Shown here: piece by piece, positions 51,829 through 60,501 of the stretch | Position numbering within the stretch: the first letter of the stretch is position 1 | How the letters are laid out: each line of letters begins with the position of its first letter | DNA from: CAIXZV01 sp963697365 | GTDB lineage: Bacteria; Chloroflexota; Limnocylindria; Limnocylindrales; CSP1-4 | Assembly (NCBI GenBank): GCA_963697365.1 | Contig: CAVONT010000013.1 | Coordinates: 56,320 to 120,319, forward strand | Length of the DNA: 64,000 nucleotides | Reading direction: 5' to 3' | Notes under the pieces: model-generated | Told to the model about the DNA's origin: nothing | Seen by the model: only the letters and a program-made list of their open reading frames with translations | The model's database searches: none | Translations under genes and position numbers: made by a program

Positions 51829-52056
51829 ATCGAGAAGGCCGTCATCCGCGAGCTCGTGATCGAGGACGTGGACCCAGACGAAACGGACGACGAACTCTGG
51901 AAGTGGGCGATGAACGAGGTCTTCCTGCCGAGCGGCCTCGAGGTGGCGCCGTGGACCCGGCACACGCTGCAGCGTCACCCCGAGACGCAGAGCGCGACGA
52001 TCTCGCTGTTCATCGAGTTCGAGCAGGGTGCGGACGACCGCCGGTCGGTCAACTGA
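51829..52056 (+). CDS. Small hypothetical protein
   Basis: AAGGAGG at 51817-51823 is followed eight bases later by ATC, so the start is odd: either a rare ATC or an ATG altered in this sequence. GTG 51856 is an alternative. The protein of about 75 aa (VIRELVIEDVDPDETDDELW, KWAMNEVFLPSGLEVAPWTR, HTLQRHPETQSATISLFIEF) is acidic and coding-like. No family. Confidence 0.45.
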   Translation: MEKAVIRELVIEDVDPDETDDELWKWAMNEVFLPSGLEVAPWTRHTLQRHPETQSATISLFIEFEQGADDRRSVN

Positions 52057-52644
52057 CCGAGGGCTGGCGAGGTGGTCCTCGTTGCGTTCGGCATCGAACC
52101 CTGGGCAGACTGGTGCCGCGCACCTCCGCGCCGCGATGCGCCCGCGCTCCGGGGGAGGTGATCGAGTGCTGGAGCGCTACCCGGGCATCGACGCCTTCAC
52201 CGATCGGGAGGGCGGCGTGGAACCCCTGCTCACGCCCCGCCCCGGTGGGACTCTCGCTCAGGGTCACCAGTTCCTCTGCCCCGTACGGGAACGATCTTGG
52301 GGCCCTGTGGCGTCCGCTCAGCGTCATGGGTCGATGACCCGGGACGTTCCGCACGTCGTCACACCGCCTCGTTGGACCTGGATCCTGCCCACGATGACTG
52401 GTTGTGGGCGCTGAGCCTGATCGGCGCTGGTGGCCAGTCGACGATTGACCTCCTCGGGCTCCCCATCGAGGCAGGCCCAGCGAGACGACCCGTGCACTGA
52501 CGATGAACGTCGATGCCGCGGATTACATCGTCCGCGTGGAATCGGGGTGCCGATGGTCGATCCGCCTCGTCCGGCCGGTGTGGTGGACGTGGCGACTCTG
52601 CTCCAGTCCATGACTTCATCGGCATTGCCCCAGCGATACTTCGC
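52057..52644. other. 588-base stretch without a recognisable gene
   Basis: Short open frames occur on both strands (for example DPAHDDWLWALSLIGAGG near 52390), but none shows start, ribosome site and family together. I see no repeat, hairpin with T-run, or tRNA. It may hold decayed coding DNA. Confidence 0.5.
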
Positions 52645-53399
52645 ATGACCCAATCCCCGAGGTGCCCCCCTTTGACTCCCGCGCTCCGCATCGCCACCTG
52701 GAACCTCGAGCGTCCGTCGCGGACGGGCTGGAAGCGGCCGCCGCGCAGCTGCGCCTCCTGAACGAGGTGTCGGCCGACGTCTGGATGCTGACGGAGAGCC
52801 GAGCGTCGGTCGGTCTCGCCGCCACCCATCCCTACCACGTGCACGTGCCTGCGGATCCGAGGCGCCCGGACACCGATGAGCGGTGGGCCTCAATCTGGTC
52901 GCGCTACCCGCTCAGGGACGCGGGCGTCGTCCCGTCAGGCCGTGGGACGATCGCCGCCGTCGTCGAGGCGCCGGGTGGCGACATTGCGGCCTATGCCACG
53001 GTGGTGCCCTGGGGCAGTGAGCCAGTTCGGCGACGGCCCGCAGAAGGCCCGCGGCTGGACCGTCCACGCCCACGATCTCGAGCGACAGGCCCGCGAGTGG
53101 GCGGATCTCGGCTCGCAGTTCGAGCGTGTCGTGGTGGCCGGGGACTTCAACATGTCGTTCAGCACGCCCGGCTACGGCACCAATGCGCTGCGCGCCCGGC
53201 ACCTCGAGCTCTATGAGGCCGCCGGCCTTGCCTGCCTGACGCGTGACCTCGTGGTGGACGACCAGCCGATCGACCACGTGCTGGTGTCCGCTGCCCTTGC
53301 GCCCGACACGACGGTTGCCCGGACTTGGAGCCGCCGCAACGCCGAAGGCGTCCGCCTGAGCAGGTTCACTCCGGGGTCGCCGTGGATGTCGCTTGGTAG
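52645..53399 (+). pseudogene. Endonuclease/exonuclease/phosphatase-family protein, frameshifted
   Basis: ATG 52645 leads into PALRIATWNLERPS, the Asn motif of the EEP fold. After a frame change near 52710, LRLLNEVSADVWMLTES carries the metal-binding Glu. After another near 53010, VVVAGDFNMSFSTPGYGTNA (the GDFN motif) and QPIDHVLVSAALAPDTTVAR follow. The end HSGVAVDVAW with TAG at 53397-53399 is the final His motif after a third change. The joined parts make a complete small EEP enzyme. Substrate unknown. Confidence 0.7.
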
Positions 53400-53796
53400 G
53401 GCAGGGCCAGGCACCCGGCGAGAAGATCGAAGGGCTGGCGCGGTAGGGCGCGCGACTTGGTCCTTCGTGGGGCCATGGCCAACGCAAGGAAGCAGGTACA
53501 CGGCGACGACTTGCCCTACAGGTCCCTCCGAGACACCCTCGCCGAAGAGTCCTGAGATCTTCGCCAGCATCCTGCAGCGCCTGATCACCGCACTCGGCAT
53601 CTGGCTGACCCTCGATGTCCACGCTCAGACGCCCGTCCTCCTGCCCTGGTCGTGCGCGATCCGTCATGCCGAGGCAACGCGCGGAAGGACATCCACGACC
53701 AGTGGTCCGCCCCGAACGACCGCGACAGCACGCGGGACGCCAACTCGACGGTGAAGAGCGACGACCGACCCCGAACCGAGCCGCTACTGTTTGTGC
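53400..53796. other. 397-base stretch upstream of the defence island without a recognisable gene
   Basis: No coding pattern, repeat or RNA gene stands out. It separates the broken EEP gene from vsr and may carry the vsr promoter near 53770-53790, though no good -35/-10 pair is visible. Confidence 0.5.
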
Positions 53797-54282
53797 GTGC
53801 CGACACACCGCGAGACGTACCACCCGGTCGACTACCAGCCCCCCCAAGGCTCTTGGGCATCCTCGGGTCCCATCCGCCGCACGATGATCAACAACCGGGC
53901 TCGAGACACGAAGCCGGAACTGGCCATCCGGAAGGAGGCGCATCGCCGAGGACTCCGCTACCGCGTGGCGATCCGTCCGATCACGGGCATCCGCCGGACG
54001 GCCGATCTCGTCTTCACTCGGGCTCGGGTCGCCGTGTTCGTAGACGGCTGCTTCTGGCACGGATGCCCCGAGCACTTCCAGATGCCGGCCACCAATCGCG
54101 ACTACTGGGAGCCCAAGCTCGCCGCCAACGTACTCCGCGACCGGGAGACTGACCGTCTCCTGACGAAAGCGGGCTGGTTGGTAGTGCGCGTGTGGGAGCA
54201 CGAGATCGCTATTGAAGCGGCATCCCGGATCCAGGTCGCAGTCACCAATGCCCGCCAGTGCAGGACGTCGACGAGTCCGTAG
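53797..54282 (+). CDS. vsr: Very short patch repair (Vsr) endonuclease
   Basis: GTG 53797 (TTG 53791 also possible) gives a 161-aa protein. The Vsr N-terminal region reads PPQGSWASSGPIRRTMINNR, then ARDTKPELAIRKEAHRRGLR, the metal-binding Asp in TADLVFTRARVAVFVDGCFW with HGCPEHF (zinc/His site), NRDYWEPKLAANVLRDRETD, and VVRVWEHEIA. Vsr nicks T:G mismatches left when 5-methylcytosine deaminates, so it belongs with the cytosine methyltransferase 1.3 kb downstream. It opens the plus arm of the island. Confidence 0.9.
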   Translation: MPTHRETYHPVDYQPPQGSWASSGPIRRTMINNRARDTKPELAIRKEAHRRGLRYRVAIRPITGIRRTADLVFTRARVAVFVDGCFWHGCPEHFQMPATNRDYWEPKLAANVLRDRETDRLLTKAGWLVVRVWEHEIAIEAASRIQVAVTNARQCRTSTSP

Positions 54283-54355
54283 TCATTTGGACCACTCGTG
54301 CGATGTGAGCCGAGCAGCACCCCAAGCCGACGCCCCCACTGAACGGACTGACTAG

Positions 54356-55426
54356 TTGAGCAACGACTCGAACACACATACGGCCCATCGCTACCTTTCA
54401 ACGATCGAACGCCCCGAGACGCGGAAGGCCTACTTCCGTGGCATCTCGCTCTTCCTGGACTTCTGGGGCGGTCGGCCCCTCAGCGAGGTTCGGGCCCTCG
54501 ACGTCGATGCGTGGGTCGAGACCGTCCCGGGTGGCGAGTCCACAAAGGCACTCCGCTGGGGCGCGGTCAGGCTCTTCTTCGCTTGGATGGTCCGATGCGA
54601 ATTGCTCTCGACCAATCCTTTCGACTTGGCAGCCCGACCTGCCCGCACCGAGACGGTGACGACCCTTGTTGTCCCGTCGGACGGGGACGTTCGGCGAATG
54701 CTGAGCGTCAACTCGGGTGACCTTCTGCGTGACGCTCGCGATGCGGCTGCTGCCGGCCTCCTGGCAAACGGGCTTCGGCCATCGGAGGTGCTCGCGCTTG
54801 AGTGGATCGACGTCAATGACGACGGGACCACGGTCGTGCTGAGCGTGCCCGGTGGGCGGGGGTGCTCGCGGCGCCTCCCGCTGTCGGCATTCAGTGCGAG
54901 GCTTCTGACGAACTGGTGGACACTGGGGCGTCCGCATGGAACGTGGGTCTTCGGAACCCTTTCGCCAGACGAGCCTCTCAGCGCACGGCAGCTAGGTGGC
55001 GCGGTTGAGCGCCTCGCCAAGGTCGCGGGTGTTCCTCCAGTCACGCCGAAGGACCTTAGAACGCACTACGCAACGCGCCTGATCCGCGCCGGAATCAATG
55101 TATTTGCCCTCGCGGAGTTGCTTGGTCTCGAGTCTGTGGAGGCGACTCGCGCCTACTTCCAGCCAGCTGTGACTGACCTGCCAGACGCAGCGAAACTCGA
55201 CACGTTCCTAGAAGGGGCCTCGGAACCGCGCACGACGATCGGCCGTCCGCCCACAACGACTTCGTCACTGCCCGATCCCGTTCGATTCCGGTCCGATGCT
55301 GACGAAGGACTTCATTCGGCCCTCGTCCAACAGCGCCCGAACCACTCAGTCGAGACCCCGGAGACGATCGAACTGCAGACACGCGGGCGCTGGACTCATG
55401 GCTCCACCGGACGCGCGCTTGGGTAA
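54356..55426 (+). CDS. Tyrosine recombinase/integrase-like protein
   Basis: TTG 54356 starts a 356-aa protein with an N-terminal SAM-like helical domain (YLSTIERPETRKAYFRGISL, ALRWGAVRLFFAWMVRCEL). The catalytic domain has Arg in AAGLLANGLRPSEVLALEW, His and Arg in PKDLRTHYATRLIRAGINVF, and the nucleophile Tyr in LGLESVEATRAYFQPAV. The usual LGH is LGL, so the second His/Trp position has changed. The C-terminal 70 residues are Pro/Thr-rich and unlike the family. It lies between vsr and the methyltransferase. GC content drops here (about 57% in the line from 54361, counted by hand). Confidence 0.85.
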   Translation: MSNDSNTHTAHRYLSTIERPETRKAYFRGISLFLDFWGGRPLSEVRALDVDAWVETVPGGESTKALRWGAVRLFFAWMVRCELLSTNPFDLAARPARTETVTTLVVPSDGDVRRMLSVNSGDLLRDARDAAAAGLLANGLRPSEVLALEWIDVNDDGTTVVLSVPGGRGCSRRLPLSAFSARLLTNWWTLGRPHGTWVFGTLSPDEPLSARQLGGAVERLAKVAGVPPVTPKDLRTHYATRLIRAGINVFALAELLGLESVEATRAYFQPAVTDLPDAAKLDTFLEGASEPRTTIGRPPTTTSSLPDPVRFRSDADEGLHSALVQQRPNHSVETPETIELQTRGRWTHGSTGRALG

Positions 55427-55492
55427 TGCGGCTGGCGTGTGCCATTGAACCTGACACACCACTCCATCACCCTGCGCCCGGATAGACTGCGT

Positions 55493-55504
55493 TCAGACGT
55501 CTGA
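55493..55504. promoter_or_regulatory. 12-base palindrome upstream of the methyltransferase
   Basis: TCAGACGTCTGA is perfectly symmetric and lies 49 bases upstream of ATG 55553. It could be an operator for a control protein or a target of the methyltransferase itself, as in self-regulated modification genes. Confidence 0.45.
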
Positions 55505-55552
55505 CATGGGGTCCAGAAGATCGCATCGCGCCGCATTGCCACAACAGAAGAG

Positions 55553-56615
55553 ATGTTTCCGGAGGCGGCCGTCGCGCATGCCCCCACTGAGCCGTTCCGC
55601 TACATCGACCGGCCGCAGTTCCGGTTCATCGACCTGTTCGCCGGGATCGGCGGCATCCGCATGGGTCTCGAGCGCGCCGGCGGTCGGTGCGTCTACACGG
55701 TCGAGATCGACAGGTTCGCCGATGCAGACCTACTCGCGCGAACTTCGGCCACTGTCGAGGCAGGCGACATCCGGAAGGTGCCTGCGAGGCGACCTTCCCG
55801 ACGTACGACGTGCTCGCGGCGGGCTTCCCTTGCCAGCCGTTCAGCCTCGCCGGCGTCAGCAAGAAGCTGAGCCTCGGCCGCGAGCACGGGTTCGAGCGAC
55901 GAGAAGAGCGGCAACCTCTTCTTCGAGATCGTCCGACTCATCGAGGACGGACCGAGCCCGCCGCCGGTCCTGTTCCTCGAGAACGTCAAGCACCTGACGC
56001 GCCACGACCAGGGACGCACCTTCGCGGTCATCCAGGACACGCTCGAGGACCGCGGCTACAACTTCGACCTGGAAGGTCGTCGACGCGCAAGCCGTGGGTG
56101 CCCCAGCATCGCGAGCGGACGTTCATCATCGGCCTGCACCGTGACGTCTACGGCGAGCAGCGCGTTCGAGTTCCCGGAGACTCCCTGACGACGCGCCGTG
56201 CCCGACGCTCGGACTCGGTCCTCGAGGCAGGACGTGCCCGAGCAGTACATCCTCACGCGAGCACCTGTGGGAGTACCTGCAGGACTACGCGCGGAAGCAT
56301 CGCGAGCGACGGCAACGGCTTCGGGTACGGCCTCGTCGGCCGCGACGACACGACCCGGACGCTCAGCGCCCGCTACCACAAGGACGGCTCCGAGATCCTC
56401 GTCGAGACCGGCGGCCATCGCCGCGACGGCTGACGCCGCGCGAGTGCGCGCGCCTGATGGGCTACCCGGACACCTTCGAGATCCCGGTGTCCGACACGCA
56501 GGCGTACCGGCAGTTCGGCAACTCGGTGGTCGTGCCGGTGATCAGCTTTCTTGCACAGGCGCTCGCCTCACAGGTTGCGCTGCGACGGCAGGCGAGTGGT
56601 CACAGAGCCAGGTGA
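55553..56615 (+). pseudogene. dcm: DNA (cytosine-5) methyltransferase, many frameshifts
   Basis: ATG 55553 starts MFPEAAVAHAPTEPFRYID, then FRFIDLFAGIGGIRMGLE (motif I, SAM). The other motifs lie in successive frames: GFPCQPFSLAGVSKKL (motif IV with catalytic Cys, about 55822), VLFLENVKHLTRHDQG (motif VI, about 55966), VPQHRERTFIIGLH (motif VIII, about 56098), GNGFGYGLVGRDDTTRTLSA (target region end, about 56315), RLTPRECARLMGYP (motif IX) and AYRQFGNSVVVPVI (motif X). The stop is TGA 56613-56615. At least eight single-base insertions would have to be removed. With flanking genes intact for kilobases, local sequence error is likely, but real loss of modification cannot be excluded. It resembles Dcm/EcoRII-type enzymes. 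Confidence 0.85.
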
Positions 56616-56621
56616 ACGCCG

Positions 56622-56945
56622 ATGTCGACTGTCTCGGGCCTGATCATCACCTATCTGCGCAAGCACCCTGGCTCCCAGAACCCGGACATCCGACGGGAGC
56701 TCGCCCGCCATGGCTACACCACGTTCACCAAGAAGTCGCTCAACCAGCTGCTCTACAGCTTGTCGCCCGACCTGCTTGTCTGGCGCGACCTGCCAGAGGG
56801 TGGCCGGCACCTGGTCCGCGGCCATTCCAGAGGACCCTTCAGTTCCGGACGCGGGTCTCGAGCTGAGATCCGATGGGGCATGGTCGAAGTAGTCCTCAAT
56901 CCGCGCTTCTGCAATCAGTGGAGCTCAGTGGCCTCCAGGGGGTGA
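56622..56945 (+). CDS. Small putative winged-helix protein in the island
   Basis: ATG 56622 lies six bases after the methyltransferase stop. The first 65 residues (TVSGLIITYLRKHPGSQNPD, IRRELARHGYTTFTKKSLNQ, LLYSLSPDLLVWRDLPEGGR) look like a winged helix with a YTTFTKKSL recognition helix. The remainder in this frame is unconvincing. One extra G near 56818 would instead give HLVRAIPEDPSVPDAGLELR and a stop at 56892. Possibly a regulator or adaptor of the methylation genes. Confidence 0.6.
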   Translation: MSTVSGLIITYLRKHPGSQNPDIRRELARHGYTTFTKKSLNQLLYSLSPDLLVWRDLPEGGRHLVRGHSRGPFSSGRGSRAEIRWGMVEVVLNPRFCNQWSSVASRG

Positions 56946-56948
56946 GCG

Positions 56949-59153
56949 TTGGCAAACCGGACTGATCTTGACGCTGTTGTCAGCCACTTTGTGGGCGATG
57001 GCAGCCAGAGTGGCCCAAGTACGGATGAGTACCGTCGCCTCGGGGACCTGGCACTGAACGAGTTCGCCGACTGGCGACTGATCGATCTGTATCCTGCGGC
57101 TGCGCTCAGTCAGTTTCGCATCAACCACGGGGCGTCTGTCTCCACGCGGCTCGGGAACATCCTCCGGCGGTGGCGAGGGCTAGAGTGGCACACTTATGCC
57201 GAGGTAACGCCCCGAATGCTCTGGGAGCGCAATGGCTGCGGCATCCGCTCTGTGGGAGAGTTCATCTTCCTAGCGGGTCAGCTGTCGCATCGCATGGAAC
57301 TCTCTGGTCCAGTCCCCGAGGGCGACACCTCGGCCGCGCTCCAGGCAGGGGAGTGGGATGCCCGCGACGCGGGGCACGGCGACGGCGGCGGGGACTTGGA
57401 CCGATCGTCCCAGTCATCCGCCCCGGAGCCCCCGGCAGCGATGGCTCGAGACCTCGCGCGTCTCATCGCGTGGGCCGTGTGGGAGCGCGGCGCCTCAAAC
57501 TACGCGGATGCCGTTCTCCTGGCTGCCACCGAGCCGACCGTGCCTGACTCAGTCAGCAGGGCAAGGACGAGACTGGAGCAGGCGGATCTGCGTGCTGCTA
57601 GCGCAGACGGCGCTGCCGAGTTCGACGCGATCCGGCAGATCGAGAGGTTCCGGGAGACCCTGAACGACCTGCAGCTTGCCATCGTTGATCGTCGATTACA
57701 TGCGCTCGAGAGGCCGGCGAAGCTGGACGACCTTGGGCGTGGCACCGGTATCTCCCGAGAACGGGTCCGCCAGATCGAAGCGAAGGTGGCTGATCGCGCC
57801 AGCGCCCACCTGAGGCGTGTTGACATGCCAGCCCACCGCATCGCCGCGCGCTTGGGTACCCACCTTGGGGTGGCATCTCAGCTCGATGCCCTCCGGGCCA
57901 CGGGTTCGCCCATCGAGGAACTCGGCCTAGATGTAGGCGATCAGGATGCTCGGGCCTTGCTGTGGCTAGCGGGCCCATATGAGCTGAGGGAAGACTGGCT
58001 CATCCGTCGACCGGCGGCTGAGGTCATCGATGAGACCAAGGAGGTCCTGCGGATCGCCACGAGCCACGGCCCTACGCCGGTGGAGGGTGTGGTCGACGCC
58101 CTCACGCTTTACGGGATCCCACCAGCGCAGGCCCGCGAATGGATCGTATCCGTGTCGGCATACCGGATCGAGGACGACCTGGTCTTTAGTTGGAGCGGGT
58201 CCATGGCCGACAAGGCGGTCACAATCCTGAGCATCGACAAGCGACCCATGACTGCCGAGGAGTTGCACGAGCGACTCGGGGGAAAGGCATCGGTCCGGGG
58301 CCTGGCAAACCAGCTGAGCGTGGATCCAAGAGTCAAGCGGACGGGCGTCCGGCACTATGGCTTGCGGGACTGGGAGCAGGATGAGTACACGTCCGTTGCG
58401 GCGGAGATCGAGCAGGAGATCGAGCGCCAAGGAGGTGCGGCTCCGCTCGATCACCTAGTCGACCACATCTCGCGAACCTACGGTGTTGCCCCGGCATCGG
58501 TTCGCACCAATGCTGCATCACCGCGCTTTGCCCGGGACAGTCGCGGCCTGATCGTCGTGGCGACGACAGCACCACAGCGCAGGCCTTCGAAGGCCCCTCA
58601 CGAAGCCCGGAACGTGTTCCGGCACGGCAATGCTTGGTCCTACCGTCAGCGGATCACCGCTGACCTACTCCGAGGCTCAGGCTTCCCGGTGTCGACCGCG
58701 TTCGCTGACGCGATCGGGCTTGCGCAACTGGAGACTCGAATCTTCAGCCTCGGTGACGCGCAACTGGTCGCCAGTTGGCCGGTGATCCAACCGTTGATGG
58801 GGTCGATTCGGACTCAACTCCTATCGGACAACGCAAGCGAGGGCGACATCGCCTTCATCGATGTTGAGGGCTCGAGTGCATCGATCTCGGTGGCCCACAG
58901 ACGCGATTGGGCCACGCGGTCCGGCATCGAACGACTCGCCATCGAAGTTGGCTTTGCTCCCGACGCCGGACTCACGGGTGTTGCTCTCGCCATCGGCTTG
59001 GAGGCGGGGGCGTCACAAGCCGCGGTGTCACGTCGGCTCCAAGCGCGAGGTGAGGCAGATCTCGCTGCGCTGCTCGTCGAACCAGATGATGGCGATTCCC
59101 TAGAGCTGACCCTGGACTCCGGGAAGTTCGTTGAAGTCAAGTGGTCCAAATAG
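56949..59153 (+). CDS. 734-aa protein with RpoA-CTD-like and sigma-region-4-like HTH segments
   Basis: TTG 56949 starts just after the small gene. Residues about 55-105 (TRLGNILRRWRGLEWHTYAE, WERNGCGIRSVGEFIFLAGQ) resemble the helix-hairpin-helix of the RNA polymerase alpha C-terminal domain. Around residue 230-285, LNDLQLAIVDRRLHALERPA and LDDLGRGTGISRERVRQIEA are a sigma-70 region 4 type helix-turn-helix. The C-terminal half has further winged-helix-like units (TAEELHERLGGKASVRGLAN, APLDHLVDHISRTYG) and ends acidic. No catalytic motif is seen. The intact frame and place beside the methyltransferase suggest a DNA-binding subunit or regulator of the island. Confidence 0.7.
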   Translation: MANRTDLDAVVSHFVGDGSQSGPSTDEYRRLGDLALNEFADWRLIDLYPAAALSQFRINHGASVSTRLGNILRRWRGLEWHTYAEVTPRMLWERNGCGIRSVGEFIFLAGQLSHRMELSGPVPEGDTSAALQAGEWDARDAGHGDGGGDLDRSSQSSAPEPPAAMARDLARLIAWAVWERGASNYADAVLLAATEPTVPDSVSRARTRLEQADLRAASADGAAEFDAIRQIERFRETLNDLQLAIVDRRLHALERPAKLDDLGRGTGISRERVRQIEAKVADRASAHLRRVDMPAHRIAARLGTHLGVASQLDALRATGSPIEELGLDVGDQDARALLWLAGPYELREDWLIRRPAAEVIDETKEVLRIATSHGPTPVEGVVDALTLYGIPPAQAREWIVSVSAYRIEDDLVFSWSGSMADKAVTILSIDKRPMTAEELHERLGGKASVRGLANQLSVDPRVKRTGVRHYGLRDWEQDEYTSVAAEIEQEIERQGGAAPLDHLVDHISRTYGVAPASVRTNAASPRFARDSRGLIVVATTAPQRRPSKAPHEARNVFRHGNAWSYRQRITADLLRGSGFPVSTAFADAIGLAQLETRIFSLGDAQLVASWPVIQPLMGSIRTQLLSDNASEGDIAFIDVEGSSASISVAHRRDWATRSGIERLAIEVGFAPDAGLTGVALAIGLEAGASQAAVSRRLQARGEADLAALLVEPDDGDSLELTLDSGKFVEVKWSK

Positions 59154-59167
59154 CGGGCCACACTGGA

Positions 59168-59596
59168 TCAGCCTGCCCGCGGAAGCCTCAGCACCCGCCA
59201 AGGGCCCGCGGTCACGAGGACGAGTGCACCGTCGGCTGCGGGCTGGCGCGTGATCCGCGCCGTCAGGGTTCGCGTACCCGTGATCACCAACTCGAGCGTG
59301 TCCCCACTCTGGGGCTCCGCTAGGCGCATGAACGCGGCCACTTGCAGCAGCCGGTACTCGTCGCGCGTCCCGTCACCGATGACCTTGCTGTTGTAGTGGA
59401 TGTAGCGCCAGCGCCAAGATGTGGCACCAGAACTCACCTCAATCGCGCACTCAGGGTTCTTCCTGGACTCGTCCAGCAGCGGCATATACCTTGCGAGATC
59501 CTTTGGGATGTGGATTCCAGCCTGGTGACTGCCAGTGGTACCAACATCGTTCCGCGTGAGCACCTTTCGGAGGACAACTTCGCCTGACGGCCGCAT
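59168..59596 (-). CDS. Stand-alone EcoRII-N/B3-like DNA-recognition protein
   Basis: The 142-aa protein reads EVVLRKVLTRNDVGTTGSHQ, AGIHIPKDLARYMPLLDES, WRWRYIHYNSKVIGDGTRDE, YRLLQVAAFMRLAEPQSGDT. RNDVGTTGSHQAGIHIPK is the pattern of the EcoRII N-terminal effector domain, a B3-like pseudobarrel that reads the recognition site in EcoRII, here without its catalytic C-terminal half. It is the last gene of the minus arm and starts four bases after the nuclease gene. It should recognise the same site that the C5-methyltransferase marks. Assignment is from motif memory and deserves a profile check. Confidence 0.75.
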   Translation of the reverse strand: MRPSGEVVLRKVLTRNDVGTTGSHQAGIHIPKDLARYMPLLDESRKNPECAIEVSSGATSWRWRYIHYNSKVIGDGTRDEYRLLQVAAFMRLAEPQSGDTLELVITGTRTLTARITRQPAADGALVLVTAGPWRVLRLPRAG

Positions 59597-59599
59597 CGG

Positions 59600-60499
59600 C
59601 TAGACCTCCAATCCCAGGCGTTCGGCGACTTCTTCCAAGCGGTCGGGCCAGAAGATGGTCACACCGACCGACTCACAGATCTCCCTCCAGAGGGGATCAA
59701 TGGGCTCGGCCTCCACCAGCAGCGAGAGCCTCACCTCGCCCAGTCCAGCCTTGGCGAGCATTGCGCCGTACTGGATGATCTGGCCAAGCCCAAGCCTGAT
59801 CTGGTGAACTTCACTGTTGCGGGTGCTCTTGACCTCGCACACATGGACGCGGCCGCGCACCTTCCACGCAACGTCGAAGAACGGGTCTCCCGCTGGATCA
59901 AGCGGCTCGTGGCCCCGCTCCCGCAGAGTCTGCATCAGCCAATTCTCCAGAGCGCGGTGGACCCTTGTAGATCGATCACGCTCTGACGGGTCGTACAACC
60001 ATGGTTCAAATTCGGTGGCGTCGGATAGTGAGCGGTCGACCGCCGGCCGTACCTCACCGTAGGGTTTGGTCACGATCATCTGGTCAAGAACGAACTCAGA
60101 TACGGCCAGCGCTGCGGTCGTTCCAGCGGACGTCAGTTCCTCATCGTCCATTCCCCGTGTGTTCAGGCGCTCCGCCAACAGGCGGAAGCCCTCTGGAGGG
60201 AGCCGGATCTCCGTCTCCCATCCTGCGGCCTCGAGTTGCTCTCTGAGCCGGGTGACACGTGCCGGATTGTTGCGGGCACCAGAGACGATCGCCGCCACGA
60301 CGGCGACGGCCAGGTAGTCAGGAACCACAGTGGCCTTCAGCCCGAAGGCGGCGCGCTCCACCACAACCCGATAGTTCGGCTCGCCGGGCTTGAAGCCGGC
60401 GGGCCGAATATCGAACGAGAAGGGCGAGTTCAGCGTTGCGGTGTGCTTGTAGGACGCCGCCTCGTCAAGCGCAGACTGGACATCCGACCGGAGGAACAT
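59600..60499 (-). CDS. PD-(D/E)XK nuclease-like protein
   Basis: The 299-aa protein has an N-terminal part without clear family (FSFDIRPAGFKPGEPNYRVV, AVAVVAAIVSGARNNPARVT) and a C-terminal nuclease core: HRALENWLMQTLRERGHEPL, DPAGDPFFDVAWKVRGRVHV, CEVKSTRNSEVHQIRLGLGQ. The Asp in FFDVAW with Glu and Lys in CEVKS fits the D...ExK site. IIQYGAMLAKAGLGEVRLSL continues the fold. It would be the cleaving subunit. It lies two bases from the ATPase gene and four from the EcoRII-N-like gene. Confidence 0.75.
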   Translation of the reverse strand: MFLRSDVQSALDEAASYKHTATLNSPFSFDIRPAGFKPGEPNYRVVVERAAFGLKATVVPDYLAVAVVAAIVSGARNNPARVTRLREQLEAAGWETEIRLPPEGFRLLAERLNTRGMDDEELTSAGTTAALAVSEFVLDQMIVTKPYGEVRPAVDRSLSDATEFEPWLYDPSERDRSTRVHRALENWLMQTLRERGHEPLDPAGDPFFDVAWKVRGRVHVCEVKSTRNSEVHQIRLGLGQIIQYGAMLAKAGLGEVRLSLLVEAEPIDPLWREICESVGVTIFWPDRLEEVAERLGLEV

Positions 60500-60501
60500 C
60501 T

